From NCBI RefSeq assembly GCF_023571765.1, contig NZ_JAMJXC010000019.1, positions 38,878-102,877 of the forward strand: 64,000 bases of DNA, written 5' to 3'. The translations under genes were made by a program, and so were the position numbers. How positions within the stretch are numbered: position 1 is the stretch's first letter; each line of letters begins with the position of its first letter. Source of the DNA: Xanthobacter aminoxidans (GTDB taxonomy: Bacteria; Pseudomonadota; Alphaproteobacteria; Rhizobiales; Xanthobacteraceae). Positions 51,734 to 60,855 of the stretch are shown one piece after another. The notes under the pieces are model-generated. The model did no database searches. It had not been told where the DNA came from and saw only the letters and a program-made list of their open reading frames with translations.

Positions 51734-52648
51734 TCAGTTGCCGGCCGCCGGCAGGGCGACGGGCGCACCTGCCGCGGACACTCCGGTGGGGCTCTGGAAG
51801 AAGCGGAAGAAGTTCGAATCCGGCGCCAGCAGCATGCGGGTGTCGGACGACTTCATGCTCGCCTCATAGGCCTGCATGGAGCGGTAGAAGGCGAAGAAGT
51901 CCGGGTCGCGCTGGTAGGCATCGGCGAAGATGCGGTTGCGCTCCGCGTCGCCTTCGCCGCGCAGCTGCTCGCCCTTGGAGGTCGCCTCCGCCACCACGAT
52001 GGTGACCTCGCGATCGGCGCGGGCACGCAGGCGCTGGGCGGCCTCGTTGCCCTGGGCGCGGATTTCCGCCGCTTCCCGCTGACGCTCGGTCTGCATGCGC
52101 TGGAACACCGCCTGGCTGTTGGCTTCCGGCAGATCGGCGCGGCGGATGCGGACATCCACCACGGTGATGCCGAAGTTGGCGGCCTCGCGGTTCACCTGCT
52201 CGTTGATCTGCCGCATCAGCCCTTCGCGCTGGTCGCGCACCACGCTGATGAAGGTGTTCTCGCCGAGCACCCGGCGCAGCGCCGAGTTGAGCACCGTGGA
52301 GAGGCGGGAATTGGCGCCCTGCACCGTGCCCACCGACTGGTAGAAGCGCAGCGGGTTGGTAATGCGGTAGCGCGCGAAGGCGTCCACCACGAGGCGCTTC
52401 TGGTCCGCCGCGATCACTTCCTGCTGGGGGTTTTCCAGGTCGAGGATGCGGTTGTCGATATAGACCACGCTGTCGATGAACGGCACCTTCCAGTGCAGTC
52501 CGGGCGAGGTCACGGGCGCCAGCGGCTCGCCGAGGCGCAGCACCAGCGCCTGCTGGGTCTGGCTGACGATGAAGGCGGACGAATAGACGAGGACGAGGGC
52601 GATGACGCCGAGGACGGCGAGGACGCCGCCGAAGACCGGATTTCTCAT
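51734..52648 (-). CDS. hflC: HflC, membrane protease modulator subunit
   Basis: 304 residues. An N-terminal membrane anchor (VLAVLGVIALVLVYSSAFIV, about residues 9-28) precedes an SPFH/band-7 domain (LVLRLGEPLAPVTSPGLHWKVPF) and a coiled region (RMQTERQREAAEIRAQGNEA). HflK and HflC form a large periplasmic cage around FtsH and modulate its protease activity. Its start overlaps the end of hflK by 4 bp, so the two are translated together. Confidence 0.93.
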   Translation of the reverse strand: MRNPVFGGVLAVLGVIALVLVYSSAFIVSQTQQALVLRLGEPLAPVTSPGLHWKVPFIDSVVYIDNRILDLENPQQEVIAADQKRLVVDAFARYRITNPLRFYQSVGTVQGANSRLSTVLNSALRRVLGENTFISVVRDQREGLMRQINEQVNREAANFGITVVDVRIRRADLPEANSQAVFQRMQTERQREAAEIRAQGNEAAQRLRARADREVTIVVAEATSKGEQLRGEGDAERNRIFADAYQRDPDFFAFYRSMQAYEASMKSSDTRMLLAPDSNFFRFFQSPTGVSAAGAPVALPAAGN

Positions 52649-53778
52649 CGGGCGGCTCCCTGGGGCTGCGTGGCCGGCGCCGGGGCGCGGCGGATCGTGT
52701 CGGTCAGGGGCAGGACGGGCACGACGCCGCTGCCGCCCTGTCGGGCCGCGGAGGGATCGACCAGCACCTTGTCCACGCTGCCGAGCACACGCTCCATGGT
52801 TTCGAGGTACATGCGCTGGCGCGTGACCTCCTTCGCCTTCTGGTACTCGTCATAGACCTTGAGGAAGCGGGCGGCCTGGCCGCGGGCCTCCACCACGGTC
52901 CGCTCGCGATAGGCCTGGGCCGCATTCTCGATGCGGGAGGCCTCGCCGCGGGCCTCGGGCAGCACGCGGTTGGCGTAGGTCTGCGCTTCGTTCTGGGCGC
53001 GCTCGGCGTCGGCGCGGGCGGCCTGCACGTCGCGGAAGGCGTCGATGACCTGGCTCGGCGGATCGACCTTCTGCATCTGCACCTGGGTGACCTGCACGCC
53101 GGCCTTGTAGCCGTTGAGCACCTGCTGCATCAGCTCCTGCACGCCGGTCTCGATGCCCTGGCGGGCGCCGGTGAGGATGGGCTGGATGTTGGTGCGGCCG
53201 ATCACCTCGCGCATGGCGCTCTCGGCCACGGCCTTGATGGTGCCCTCGGGGTTCTGCACGTTGAACAGGTATTCCTCGGCGTTGTTGATGACCCAGAACA
53301 CCGAGAAGTCCACGTCGACGATGTTCTCGTCGCCGGTGAGCATCAGGCTTTCCTCGGCCACGTCGGTGGTCCGGGTGCCGTTGCGGCGGGGGTCTTCGCT
53401 CACCCGCATGCCGATGTCGATGCGGTTGACGAACGTCACCTTGGGGGTGAGCACGGTCTCGACGGGATAGGGCCAGTGATAGTTGAGGCCCGGCTGGGTG
53501 ATGCCGACGAACTTGCCGAAGCGCAGCACCACGCCCTGCTCGTCGGGGAGCACGCGATAGAAGCCGGAGAGGAACCAGCCGGCCACCACGAGCGCGATGA
53601 CGAGGATGATGCCGTTGGTCCCGAAGGATCCGGGCATGATGGAGCGCAGGCGGTCCTGGCTGCGGCGGATCAGGTCTTCAAGGTCTGGCGGCGTCGGTCC
53701 CGATGAAGAGGGTCCCGAACCCCAGGGACCCCGCGGCCCATTACCCCATGGGCCGCCACTCTGATTCTTCCACGACAT
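52645..53778 (-). CDS. hflK: HflK, membrane protease modulator subunit
   Basis: 377 residues. A Gly/Pro-rich N-terminal tail (SWKNQSGGPWGNGPRGPWGS) is usual for HflK. Then comes one membrane segment (IILVIALVVAGWFLSGFYRV, about 52-71) and the SPFH domain with VVLRFGKFVGITQPGLNYHW. The C-terminal part is coiled (AQNEAQTYANRVLPEARGEA). I start at the ATG at 53778; a longer open frame upstream lacks family features. It is the first gene of hflK-hflC-DUF2065. Confidence 0.93.
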   Translation of the reverse strand: MSWKNQSGGPWGNGPRGPWGSGPSSSGPTPPDLEDLIRRSQDRLRSIMPGSFGTNGIILVIALVVAGWFLSGFYRVLPDEQGVVLRFGKFVGITQPGLNYHWPYPVETVLTPKVTFVNRIDIGMRVSEDPRRNGTRTTDVAEESLMLTGDENIVDVDFSVFWVINNAEEYLFNVQNPEGTIKAVAESAMREVIGRTNIQPILTGARQGIETGVQELMQQVLNGYKAGVQVTQVQMQKVDPPSQVIDAFRDVQAARADAERAQNEAQTYANRVLPEARGEASRIENAAQAYRERTVVEARGQAARFLKVYDEYQKAKEVTRQRMYLETMERVLGSVDKVLVDPSAARQGGSGVVPVLPLTDTIRRAPAPATQPQGAAR

Positions 53779-54004
53779 CCGTCGTCTCCCGTGGGCGGTG
53801 CCGCCACCGGCACCCGCGTCGCTGATCCTGCCACCGGCGCGGATGCGGACTGGCCGCACGCTAGCACGCCGCCCGCAGCGGGTCGCCCGAGGCAAACGAC
53901 TCCGCTGGGGAGCACATCTGCCGGACAAACCCGTTCGGCGGGAAGGACCTGGACGTGGCACGCCGCGTCAGGCCTGCCCCGCCGGGCCAGGTGGTTATAG
54001 GAAA

Positions 54005-54034
54005 CCGCGCACCGCCTTTCAACGCGATGCGCGG
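54005..54034 (-). terminator. Terminator-like hairpin after the RHH gene
   Basis: Inverted repeat CCGCGCA (54005-54011) / TGCGCGG (54028-54034). Read on the minus strand it is followed by TTTCCT, so it may end the DUF4169-RHH transcript about 35 bp after its last stop codon. The rest of the hflK upstream gap shows nothing clear. Confidence 0.5.
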
Positions 54035-54068
54035 TCAGCTCAGTCCGCAGATAAGGTTGACCTCGCGC

Positions 54069-54347
54069 TTACGCAACGGGAGGGCTGGAGACCTGGAGAC
54101 GTTCTCCTGCGGCCTGGGCGCGCGCCTGGGTGGCGGCGCCGCGATAATGGTCGAGCACGAACAGGCGGATGGCGGAGGAGAGATTCCCCTGCGAACGGCC
54201 GGAATCGATGGTCGCCACGAGATCGGACAGGGTAAGCCGGCGGCCGCTCGCAATCTCCTTCAGAGCCTCCCAGAAGGCATCCTCGAGACTGACGCTGGTC
54301 TTGTGCCCGGCAATGACGATGGATCTTTTAACCACGGGGCTTTTCAT
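54069..54347 (-). CDS. Ribbon-helix-helix domain protein
   Basis: 92 residues. The RHH-type motif begins KRSIVIAGHKTSVSLEDAFWEALKEIA, followed by LTLSDLVATIDSGR and SSAIRLFVLDHY, an arrangement of the RHH_4 family. It probably binds DNA as a dimer and regulates nearby genes. The start is the ATG at 54347 with GAGAGGG 6 nt upstream; another ATG lies 6 bp earlier. It overlaps the DUF4169 gene by 20 bp. Confidence 0.85.
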   Translation of the reverse strand: MKSPVVKRSIVIAGHKTSVSLEDAFWEALKEIASGRRLTLSDLVATIDSGRSQGNLSSAIRLFVLDHYRGAATQARAQAAGERLQVSSPPVA

Positions 54348-54531
54348 GTTCATCCCTCTCGGTCAGGGCGTGGCCCTCAAGGTGGCGCTCTTGCCGCGCG
54401 TGCTCGTCCGCTTGTTGCTGACGCTCAGCCTTGGTCCGACCGAATCGGATCCGATTCTGGCTGGCTGCCGCATCAGCCGCCTGACGGGCCCGCGCCTTGC
54501 GCGCCCGGTGAAGATTGACCACGTCGCCCAA
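54328..54531 (-). CDS. DUF4169-family small protein
   Basis: 67 residues, highly charged and basic. The N-terminus DVVNLHRARKARARQA and the middle NRIRFGRTKAERQQQ match DUF4169. I place the start at a TTG at 54531, which has GAGG 6 nt upstream and gives the family N-terminus; a GTG at 54543 is possible. Function unknown. In Rhizobiales it commonly accompanies fumC and an RHH protein, as here, although it is divergent from fumC. Confidence 0.75.
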   Translation of the reverse strand: MGDVVNLHRARKARARQAADAAASQNRIRFGRTKAERQQQADEHARQERHLEGHALTERDEHEKPRG

Positions 54532-54788
54532 CGCTTGCCTCACCTTGCCGTCGGATTCCTCCGCGCCGACGGCAGATGATCTTCTGTACGGCCGGCGTCA
54601 CGCGTCAGGCCACTTAGCCCGCAGAGGAATTTTACCTCATTGAGCACGGTCAAGATATGGCTAAATTCCAAGGAGGTAACATCCCTCCGCTACCTCTCTG
54701 GAACTATTTTAGGGTGGAGGTCCGCCTCCCCCAGCGGGCGTGAGCTGTGCTAAGAGCCGCGCGCCCGCGTCTTAAGGAAAGGCCCGCC

Positions 54789-56177
54789 ATGACCACCCGC
54801 ACAGAGACCGACACATTCGGTCCCATCGAGGTTGAATCCGACCGCTACTGGGGCGCGCAGGCGCAGCGCTCGCTCGGCAACTTCAAGATCGGCTGGGAGA
54901 AGCAGCCGCTGCCGGTGGTGCGCGCCCTCGGCATCGTCAAGCGCGCCGCGGCGGAAGTGAACCGCGATCTCGGCCGCCTCGATCCCAAGCTCGCCGACGC
55001 CATCGTCGCCGCCGCCCAGGAAGTGATCGAGGGCAAGCTCGACGCCCACTTCCCGCTGGCCGTCTGGCAGACCGGCTCCGGCACCCAGTCCAACATGAAT
55101 GCCAACGAGGTGATCTCGAACCGGGCCATCGAGATGCTCGGCGGGGAGATGGGCTCCAAGAAGCCCGTGCATCCCAACGATCACGTCAATATGAGCCAGT
55201 CGTCCAACGACACCTACCCCACCGCCATGCACATCGCCTGCGCGGAGGAGATCGTCCACCGGCTGCTGCCGGCGCTGAAGCACCTGCATGGCGCGCTCGC
55301 CGCCAAGTCGGCCGAGTGGAAGGACATCATCAAGATCGGCCGCACCCACACCCAGGATGCGACGCCCCTGACGCTGGGCCAGGAATTCTCCGGCTACACC
55401 CAGCAGGTCGAGAACGGCATCAAGCGCATCGAGATGACCCTGCCGGCCCTCATGGAGCTGGCCCAGGGCGGCACCGCGGTGGGCACCGGCCTCAACGCCC
55501 CGGTCGGCTTCGCCGAAAAGGTGGCGGCGCAGATCGCCGGCATCACCGGCCTGCCCTTCACCTCGGCGCCCAACAAGTTCGAGGCGCTCGCCGCCCACGA
55601 CGCCATGGTGTTCTCGCACAGCGCCATCAACACGGTGGCGGCCTCCCTGTTCAAGATCGCCAACGACATTCGCCTGCTCGGCTCGGGCCCGCGCTCCGGC
55701 CTCGGCGAGCTGTCGCTGCCGGAGAACGAGCCCGGCTCCTCCATCATGCCGGGCAAGGTGAATCCCACCCAGTGCGAGGCGCTGACCCAGGTCTGCGTGC
55801 AGATCTTCGGCAACAACGCCGCGCTCACCTTCGCCGGCAGCCAGGGCCATTTCGAGCTCAACGTCTACAATCCGGTGATGGCCTACAACTTCCTCCAGTC
55901 GGTGCGCCTGATGGCCGATGCGGCCATCAGCTTCACTGACAATTGCGTGGTCGGCATCGAGGCCCGCGAGGACAACATCAAGGCGGCGCTGGAGCGCTCG
56001 CTGATGCTCGTCACCGCGCTCGCCCCGAAGATCGGCTACGACAACGCCGCCAAGATCGCCAAGACCGCGCACAAGAAGGGCACGACTCTGCGCGAGGAGG
56101 CCGTGGGCGGCGGCTATGTGACCAATGAGGAATTCGACGCGGTGGTGCGGCCGGAGAAGATGATCTCCCCCGGCTGA
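54789..56177 (+). CDS. fumC: Fumarate hydratase class II
   Basis: 462 residues. It adds water to fumarate to give malate in the TCA cycle. The superfamily signature [17 protein letters not shown] is near residue 318, and the active-site region [17 protein letters not shown] is near 185. The start is the ATG at 54789 with AAGGA upstream; a longer frame from 54747 is not supported. It has a strong terminator and is followed by a ParB-like gene. Confidence 0.96.
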   Translation: MTTRTETDTFGPIEVESDRYWGAQAQRSLGNFKIGWEKQPLPVVRALGIVKRAAAEVNRDLGRLDPKLADAIVAAAQEVIEGKLDAHFPLAVWQTGSGTQSNMNANEVISNRAIEMLGGEMGSKKPVHPNDHVNMSQSSNDTYPTAMHIACAEEIVHRLLPALKHLHGALAAKSAEWKDIIKIGRTHTQDATPLTLGQEFSGYTQQVENGIKRIEMTLPALMELAQGGTAVGTGLNAPVGFAEKVAAQIAGITGLPFTSAPNKFEALAAHDAMVFSHSAINTVAASLFKIANDIRLLGSGPRSGLGELSLPENEPGSSIMPGKVNPTQCEALTQVCVQIFGNNAALTFAGSQGHFELNVYNPVMAYNFLQSVRLMADAAISFTDNCVVGIEAREDNIKAALERSLMLVTALAPKIGYDNAAKIAKTAHKKGTTLREEAVGGGYVTNEEFDAVVRPEKMISPG

Positions 56178-56200
56178 TCGCTCCCCGGTCGTTGAAGCTT

Positions 56201-56240
56201 GGCGGCGGCACCCGGCACGGGTTGCCGCCGCCTTCGTTTT
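56201..56240 (+). terminator. Rho-independent terminator after fumC
   Basis: A perfect 10-bp stem (GGCGGCGGCA at 56201-56210 with TGCCGCCGCC at 56223-56232), an extra inner CCCG/CGGG pair, then TTCGTTTT. It begins 23 bp after the fumC stop. Confidence 0.85.
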
Positions 56241-56282
56241 CGGGCCTGCTCCAGCCGTCGCGCAGGCAGGGCAGGGAATCGA

Positions 56283-56882
56283 ATGGCGGACCTCACCGAG
56301 ATCGACATCGCGGCGCTCAACCCCACCCAGCTGACGCTGGGCTTGCAGGAGGTGGAGCGGCGGGCCACGCAGATGCGCAAGCTCTCCCGTCGCGAGCTGA
56401 GGACGCTGAAGGAGAGCCGGCCGGTGCCCTACGTGGTGGGGCCGAAGCGCCGGCTCTACATCATCGATCATCACCATCTGTGCCGGGCGCTCCTCGCCGT
56501 CGGCGACGAGACCGTGCTGCTCGGCGAGGCGCGGGCCGACTGGTCCAGCCTCGACCTCAAGGCCTTCTGGCATCGCATGGAGACCGAGGGCCTGTGCTGG
56601 CCCATCGACGTGGACGGCAACCGCCGCCCCTGCCTGAAGATCCCGAGCCATGTGAGCGAGCTCACCGACAACCCCTGGCGCACGCTCGCCCGCGGCGTGC
56701 GCGGGAAGGCCTATGCCAACGAGGACACGCCGTTCCAGGAATTCATGTGGGGCAATTACTACCGCTCCTTCATGACCACGCGGCTGCTGGAGACCGACAT
56801 CGCGCTGGCCGAGAAGCTGGCGGTGAAGGTGTCGCTGCTGGACGAGGCGCAGGATTTGCCGGGGTATCTGGGCAAGGCGTGA
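56283..56882 (+). CDS. ParB-like nuclease domain protein (ParBc_2 type)
   Basis: 199 residues. The N-terminal part has the ParB-like pattern: IDIAALNPTQLTLGLQEVERR, then VPYVVGPKRRLYIIDHHHLCRALLAVG, including a HHHLCRAL motif near residue 63. No HTH domain follows, so it is not the chromosome-partitioning ParB. Such proteins are annotated as putative ParB-like nucleases, but real activity is unknown. It starts 43 bp after the fumC terminator and is followed by lemA. Confidence 0.8.
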   Translation: MADLTEIDIAALNPTQLTLGLQEVERRATQMRKLSRRELRTLKESRPVPYVVGPKRRLYIIDHHHLCRALLAVGDETVLLGEARADWSSLDLKAFWHRMETEGLCWPIDVDGNRRPCLKIPSHVSELTDNPWRTLARGVRGKAYANEDTPFQEFMWGNYYRSFMTTRLLETDIALAEKLAVKVSLLDEAQDLPGYLGKA

Positions 56883-56975
56883 GCAGGGCATCCGGATTGT
56901 CCCGGAACCTTTCTCGACCTTTGCCGTGTTATAAGCACGCCGCTGCCGGGATGCGGCGACAGGGGAGGGGCCACC

Positions 56976-57587
56976 ATGTCCATCGTTCTTCGTGAATTTG
57001 CCCGCCTGCGGGCGCCGCTCTTCGCCATGCTGGCCACGCTGACGCTGGCGGGCTGCGGCATCAATGTGATTCCCACCGAGGAGGAGCGCGCCAAGGCGGC
57101 GTGGAGCGAGGTGCTGAACCAGTACCAGCGCCGCTCCGACCTCATTCCCAATCTCGTCGAGACCGTGAAGGGCTACGCCGCCCAGGAGAAGGACGTGCTG
57201 ACCTCGGTGATCGAGGCGCGCGCCAAGGCCACCTCCATCAAGGTCGATGCCTCCACCGTCACCGACCCGGCCCAGTTCAAGCAGTTCCAGGATGCGCAGG
57301 CGGGCCTGTCCTCCGCGCTGGGGCGGCTGATCGCGGTGTCGGAGGCCTATCCGGACCTGAAGTCCAACGCCAACTTCCTCGCCCTGCAATCGCAGATCGA
57401 GGGCACGGAGAACCGCATCGCCGTGGCGCGGCGCGATTATATCGAGGCGGTGCGGGTCTATAACACCGAGCTGAAGACCTTCCCGGGCGCCCTGTGGGCC
57501 GCCACACTCTATCGCGCCTACAAGCCCATGGAGACCTTCACCATCTCCGAGCAGCAGATGCAGGTACCGAAGGTGAAGTTCAACTGA
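56976..57587 (+). CDS. LemA-family lipoprotein
   Basis: 203 residues. It has a lipobox LAGC (Cys at residue 27), so it is probably a lipoprotein. The LemA core is visible: VLNQYQRRSDLIPNLVETVKGYAAQEKDVL and NFLALQSQIEGTENRIAVARRDY. Function unknown in bacteria, but LemA often pairs with TPM-domain proteins, as here with the next two genes. It starts a three-gene unit (lemA, then two TPM genes). Confidence 0.88.
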   Translation: MSIVLREFARLRAPLFAMLATLTLAGCGINVIPTEEERAKAAWSEVLNQYQRRSDLIPNLVETVKGYAAQEKDVLTSVIEARAKATSIKVDASTVTDPAQFKQFQDAQAGLSSALGRLIAVSEAYPDLKSNANFLALQSQIEGTENRIAVARRDYIEAVRVYNTELKTFPGALWAATLYRAYKPMETFTISEQQMQVPKVKFN

Positions 57588-57603
57588 GCGGGGAGCGACG
57601 GCG

Positions 57604-58461
57604 ATGGGCCACCAGATGGGCCGGCCGCGCGCCTTTGCGGTCCATAGACCGGCCGCGGGCTTCGCGCTCGCGCTGGCCGGCCTTCTGGCGCTGTGCCTCG
57701 CCGTCGCGCCCGTAGGCGTCGCCCCCGCATGGGCGGAACTGACCTTCCCGCCCCTCACCGGGCGGGTGGTGGATGCCGCCCATGTGCTCGATCCCGGCAC
57801 CCTTGCCGCGCTCGATGCCAAGCTGGCGGCGCAGGAGGCGAAGGCCACCGACCAGCTGGTCGTCGCCACCGTTCCTTCGCTACAGGGCACCTCCATCGAG
57901 GATTACGCCAACCGCCTGTTCCGCACCTGGCAGATCGGGCAGGCGAAGAAGAACAATGGCGTGCTCCTCCTCGTCGCCCCCGCGGAGCGCAAGGTGCGCA
58001 TCGAGGTGGGCTACGGCCTCGAAGGCATCCTGACGGACGCGGTGTCGGCCACCATCATCCGCAACGCCATCGTGCCCGCCTTCAAGTCCGGCGACATGGC
58101 GGCGGGCATCGTGAAGGGCACGGACGCCATCCTCGAGATCCTGAACCTCGACCCGGACGAGGCGAAGGCGCGGGCGAAACAGCTGGAATCCTCCGACTGG
58201 ACCGAGGAGGAGGTGGACAACCTCATCTTCTTCGCGGTGATGGTCATCTTCATGGGATTTATCATCTGGCGCGTCATGCGCGGCGGCGGGCCGGGCGGCC
58301 CTGCGGCCCGCAGGCGGCGCGGCGGCGCGGTGGCCGGCGGTCCGATCTCGTGGGAATGGGGCACCGGCAGCGGCTCCGGCTGGTCCGGCGGTTCCTCCGG
58401 CGGGGGCTGGTCGGGCGGCGGCGGCTCCTCCGGTGGCGGCGGCGCGTCTGGGGATTGGTAG
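57604..58461 (+). CDS. TPM-domain (YgcG-like) membrane protein
   Basis: 285 residues. A signal peptide ends near residue 44 (PAWA|EL). The TPM domain runs from about 50 to 165 (LTGRVVDAAHVLDPGTLAALDAKLAAQE, LLLVAPAERKVRIEVGYGLEGIL). A membrane helix near 205-222 (IFFAVMVIFMGFIIW) is followed by a Gly/Ser-rich tail (GGSSGGGWSGGGGSSGGGG). It starts 16 bp after lemA, so they are co-transcribed. TPM proteins are linked to membrane or photosystem protein repair in plants; the bacterial role is unclear. Confidence 0.85.
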   Translation: MGHQMGRPRAFAVHRPAAGFALALAGLLALCLAVAPVGVAPAWAELTFPPLTGRVVDAAHVLDPGTLAALDAKLAAQEAKATDQLVVATVPSLQGTSIEDYANRLFRTWQIGQAKKNNGVLLLVAPAERKVRIEVGYGLEGILTDAVSATIIRNAIVPAFKSGDMAAGIVKGTDAILEILNLDPDEAKARAKQLESSDWTEEEVDNLIFFAVMVIFMGFIIWRVMRGGGPGGPAARRRRGGAVAGGPISWEWGTGSGSGWSGGSSGGGWSGGGGSSGGGGASGDW

Positions 58462-58528
58462 GCCCGCCCTTGCGATTTTACCGCGCACCTGCAAACTTCG
58501 GGCGCGCCAGTGCAGGGGAGGGGCTCGC

Positions 58529-59191
58529 GTGAACCAGCAATCCGCCACGACGACCACCACCCAGGATGCGGGCCGCTACGGCCTGCCGCAGCACGCGCTC
58601 CAGCGCATCGCCGAGGCGGTGACGCTGGCCGAGGGGAAGACATCCGCCGAGATCCGCGTGGTGGTGACGCGGGCGCCGCTGGTGCAGCATCCCTTCTTCT
58701 CCATCCTGTGGGCCTCGCTGGCGGCGCTGGTGCTGCCGTGGCTCATCGTTCTCGCCTATCCCATGCCGGCGCTCTCGGCGCTGGCGCTGCAAGCCATGCT
58801 GTTCGTCATTCTCGCCGCCGCACTGCTCATGCCGGGAATGGCGGAGAAGGCTGTGCCCCGCCTCGCGCTCAAGGCGGCGGCCCGCAACGCGGCCATCGAG
58901 ACCTTCCTGAGCTACGGCATCCCGCAGACCAAGGGCCGCACCGGCATCCTCATCTTCGCCGCCGCGCGCGAGCGCCTGGTGGAGGTGGTGGCGGACGATG
59001 CCGCCCACGGCCCGCTGGGCGCCGCCGCGTGGCGCGACATCTGCGATGCGGTGGCCGCCCGCGCCCGGCAGGGGAGCCTCGCCGAAGGGCTGGTCGCCGG
59101 CGTCGAGAAGGCCGGCGACCTCCTCGCCGGGCCCCTCCCGCGCAAGCCCGACGACCGCAACGAGATGCCCAATCACGTGGTGGTGCTCTGA
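58529..59191 (+). CDS. Second TPM-domain membrane protein
   Basis: 220 residues. After a short N-terminus comes a TPM-like part (LQRIAEAVTLAEGKTSAEIRVVVT), two hydrophobic helices (about 55-105) and a C-terminal continuation with GRTGILIFAAARERLVEVVADD. The GTG start at 58529 has GGGGAGGGG upstream; a longer open frame from 58433 overlaps the previous gene. It ends the lemA-TPM-TPM unit. The two TPM proteins probably form a membrane complex with LemA, by analogy with similar operons. Confidence 0.82.
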   Translation: MNQQSATTTTTQDAGRYGLPQHALQRIAEAVTLAEGKTSAEIRVVVTRAPLVQHPFFSILWASLAALVLPWLIVLAYPMPALSALALQAMLFVILAAALLMPGMAEKAVPRLALKAAARNAAIETFLSYGIPQTKGRTGILIFAAARERLVEVVADDAAHGPLGAAAWRDICDAVAARARQGSLAEGLVAGVEKAGDLLAGPLPRKPDDRNEMPNHVVVL

Positions 59192-59331
59192 CGCGGCGCG
59201 GCACGCCCTAGCCGAAGGTCGTGCGGCATCGCTGATTCTGAGGCCCGCGAGCGCCTTTCCATCGGCCGCGCCGCAGCATAGATTGCGCGCCCGAGCCTTC
59301 GGGGCTCATCCAAGGCAAAGGGCTTCTTCTC

Positions 59332-60315
59332 ATGACCAAACCCGCCGTTCGCGTCGCAGTCACGGGCGCCGCCGGTCAGATTTGCTATTCTCTCCTTTTC
59401 CGCATCGCCAACGGCGACCTATTCGGCAAGGATCAGCCGGTCATCCTCCAGCTTCTCGACCTCCCGCAGGCGCAGGGTGCCGTGAAGGGCGTGGTGATGG
59501 AGATCGAGGATTGCGCCTTCCCGAATTTCGCGGGCGTGGTCATCACCGATGATCCCAAGGTCGCCTTCAAGGACATCGACGCCGCGATTCTCGTGGGCGC
59601 CCGTCCCCGCTCGAAGGGCATGGAGCGCGCCGACCTCCTCTCCGCCAACGCCGAGATCTTCAAGGTCCAGGGCAAGGCGCTGAACGAGGTGGCCAAGCGC
59701 GACGTGAAGGTGCTGGTGGTCGGCAACCCGGCCAACACCAACGCCTACATCACCGCCAAGAGCGCCCCGGACCTGCCGGCCCGCAACATCACCGCCATGC
59801 TCCGCCTCGACCACAACCGCGCGCTGTCGCAGTTCGCGGCCAAGGCCGGTGTCGAGAGCAAGGACATCGAGAAGGTGGCGGTGTGGGGCAACCACTCCCC
59901 GACCATGTATGCCGACTACCGCTTCGCCACCGTGAAGGGCAAGCCGCTGCCGGAGCTCATCAACGACGAGACCTGGTATCGCGAGACCCTGCTGCCGACC
60001 GTCGGCAAGCGCGGCGCCGCCATCATCGAGGCCCGTGGCCTGTCGTCCGCGGCCTCCGCGGCGAATGCCGCCATCGACCACATGCACGACTGGATCCACG
60101 GCACCGCCGGCAAGTGGGTGTCCATGGGCGTGGCCTCCGATGGCTCCTACGGCGTGCCCGAGGGCATCGTTTTCGGCATGCCTGCCATCTGCACCGCGGG
60201 CGAGTATGAAGTGGTCCAGGGCCTGCCCATGGACGACTTCTCCAAGACCCAGTTCGATAAGACCCTCAAGGAGCTGCTGGAAGAGCGCGACGGCGTCGCC
60301 GCCCTCCTGGCCTGA
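59332..60315 (+). CDS. mdh: Malate dehydrogenase (NAD-dependent)
   Basis: 327 residues. It oxidises malate to oxaloacetate in the TCA cycle. The nucleotide-binding motif is [19 protein letters not shown]. Catalytic residues lie in [12 protein letters not shown] (Arg and Asp region) and [13 protein letters not shown] (active His). This is the beta/gammaproteobacterial and actinobacterial type of MDH. Many alphaproteobacteria have a shorter-loop, lactate-dehydrogenase-like enzyme next to sucCD; here mdh stands alone between the TPM genes and the str operon. No strong ribosome binding site is seen. Confidence 0.93.
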   Translation: MTKPAVRVAVTGAAGQICYSLLFRIANGDLFGKDQPVILQLLDLPQAQGAVKGVVMEIEDCAFPNFAGVVITDDPKVAFKDIDAAILVGARPRSKGMERADLLSANAEIFKVQGKALNEVAKRDVKVLVVGNPANTNAYITAKSAPDLPARNITAMLRLDHNRALSQFAAKAGVESKDIEKVAVWGNHSPTMYADYRFATVKGKPLPELINDETWYRETLLPTVGKRGAAIIEARGLSSAASAANAAIDHMHDWIHGTAGKWVSMGVASDGSYGVPEGIVFGMPAICTAGEYEVVQGLPMDDFSKTQFDKTLKELLEERDGVAALLA

Positions 60316-60855
60316 TTCCTTTCAGATCGCCCCCTCCCGCACCGCGGGCGGGGGCATTTGTTAAAAAAACATGAATTGCCGGCAGGGTGGCGGCGATTTA
60401 TGACGGCGGTCACGGCTTCGTAAGCCTCAAAGCCGCGTAATTACGGGAAAGTCGGCGCGTTCCTTATTGACGTTCGGCGACTCTCCGGTTAGAAGCAGCC
60501 CACTTTCGCGGCAGGCGGTCGGCGTCTGAGTGATTGTTCCCTTCGAAATCAGCGCTTCCAAGTGCTTGAAGGGCCAATCTTGAAGCCGAAACGCTGCCAG
60601 GAACAGCACTGCGATAACTTCAGGTGCATGATCGCGGCGCCGGCCGGGAAAAAAGCCCCGGTATAGCGCGTTGTGATCCTCTGTCGCGAGAAAGGCGTGT
60701 CTGCCCCCTTTTGGGCGGTGGACGGCGCCTTTCGTGTTCGTTGGTGCGAAGGGAATTCAGGCCCTTTCGGGGCCAGTCGTGGCGATCCTTCAAAAGGGTC
60801 GTCGAAATGAAGGAATGCGGCCGAGGCCGCAGATCAGGACGAGGCGAAGGCGTAC
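60316..60855. other. Gap between mdh and the str operon; terminator and leader
   Basis: 540 bp. The first 50 bp contain the mdh terminator. The next 300 bp or so is less GC-rich than the rest of the window, and I see no gene I can support; a 60-codon open frame on the minus strand has no family resemblance. The last 150 bp are the likely rpsL promoter and leader, with short hairpins such as GCGGCC-GA-GGCCGC at 60818-60831. Confidence 0.5.
60329..60365 (+). terminator. Rho-independent terminator after mdh
   Basis: A 12-bp stem with one mismatch (GCCCCCTCCCGC at 60329-60340 with GCGGGCGGGGGC at 60344-60355), loop ACC, then ATTTGTT. It begins 13 bp after the mdh stop. Confidence 0.75.

Noticed and set aside
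60427..60609. 60-codon minus-strand open frame between mdh and rpsL
   Set aside because: No ribosome binding site or recognisable family; it may be a remnant but I cannot support it as a gene.
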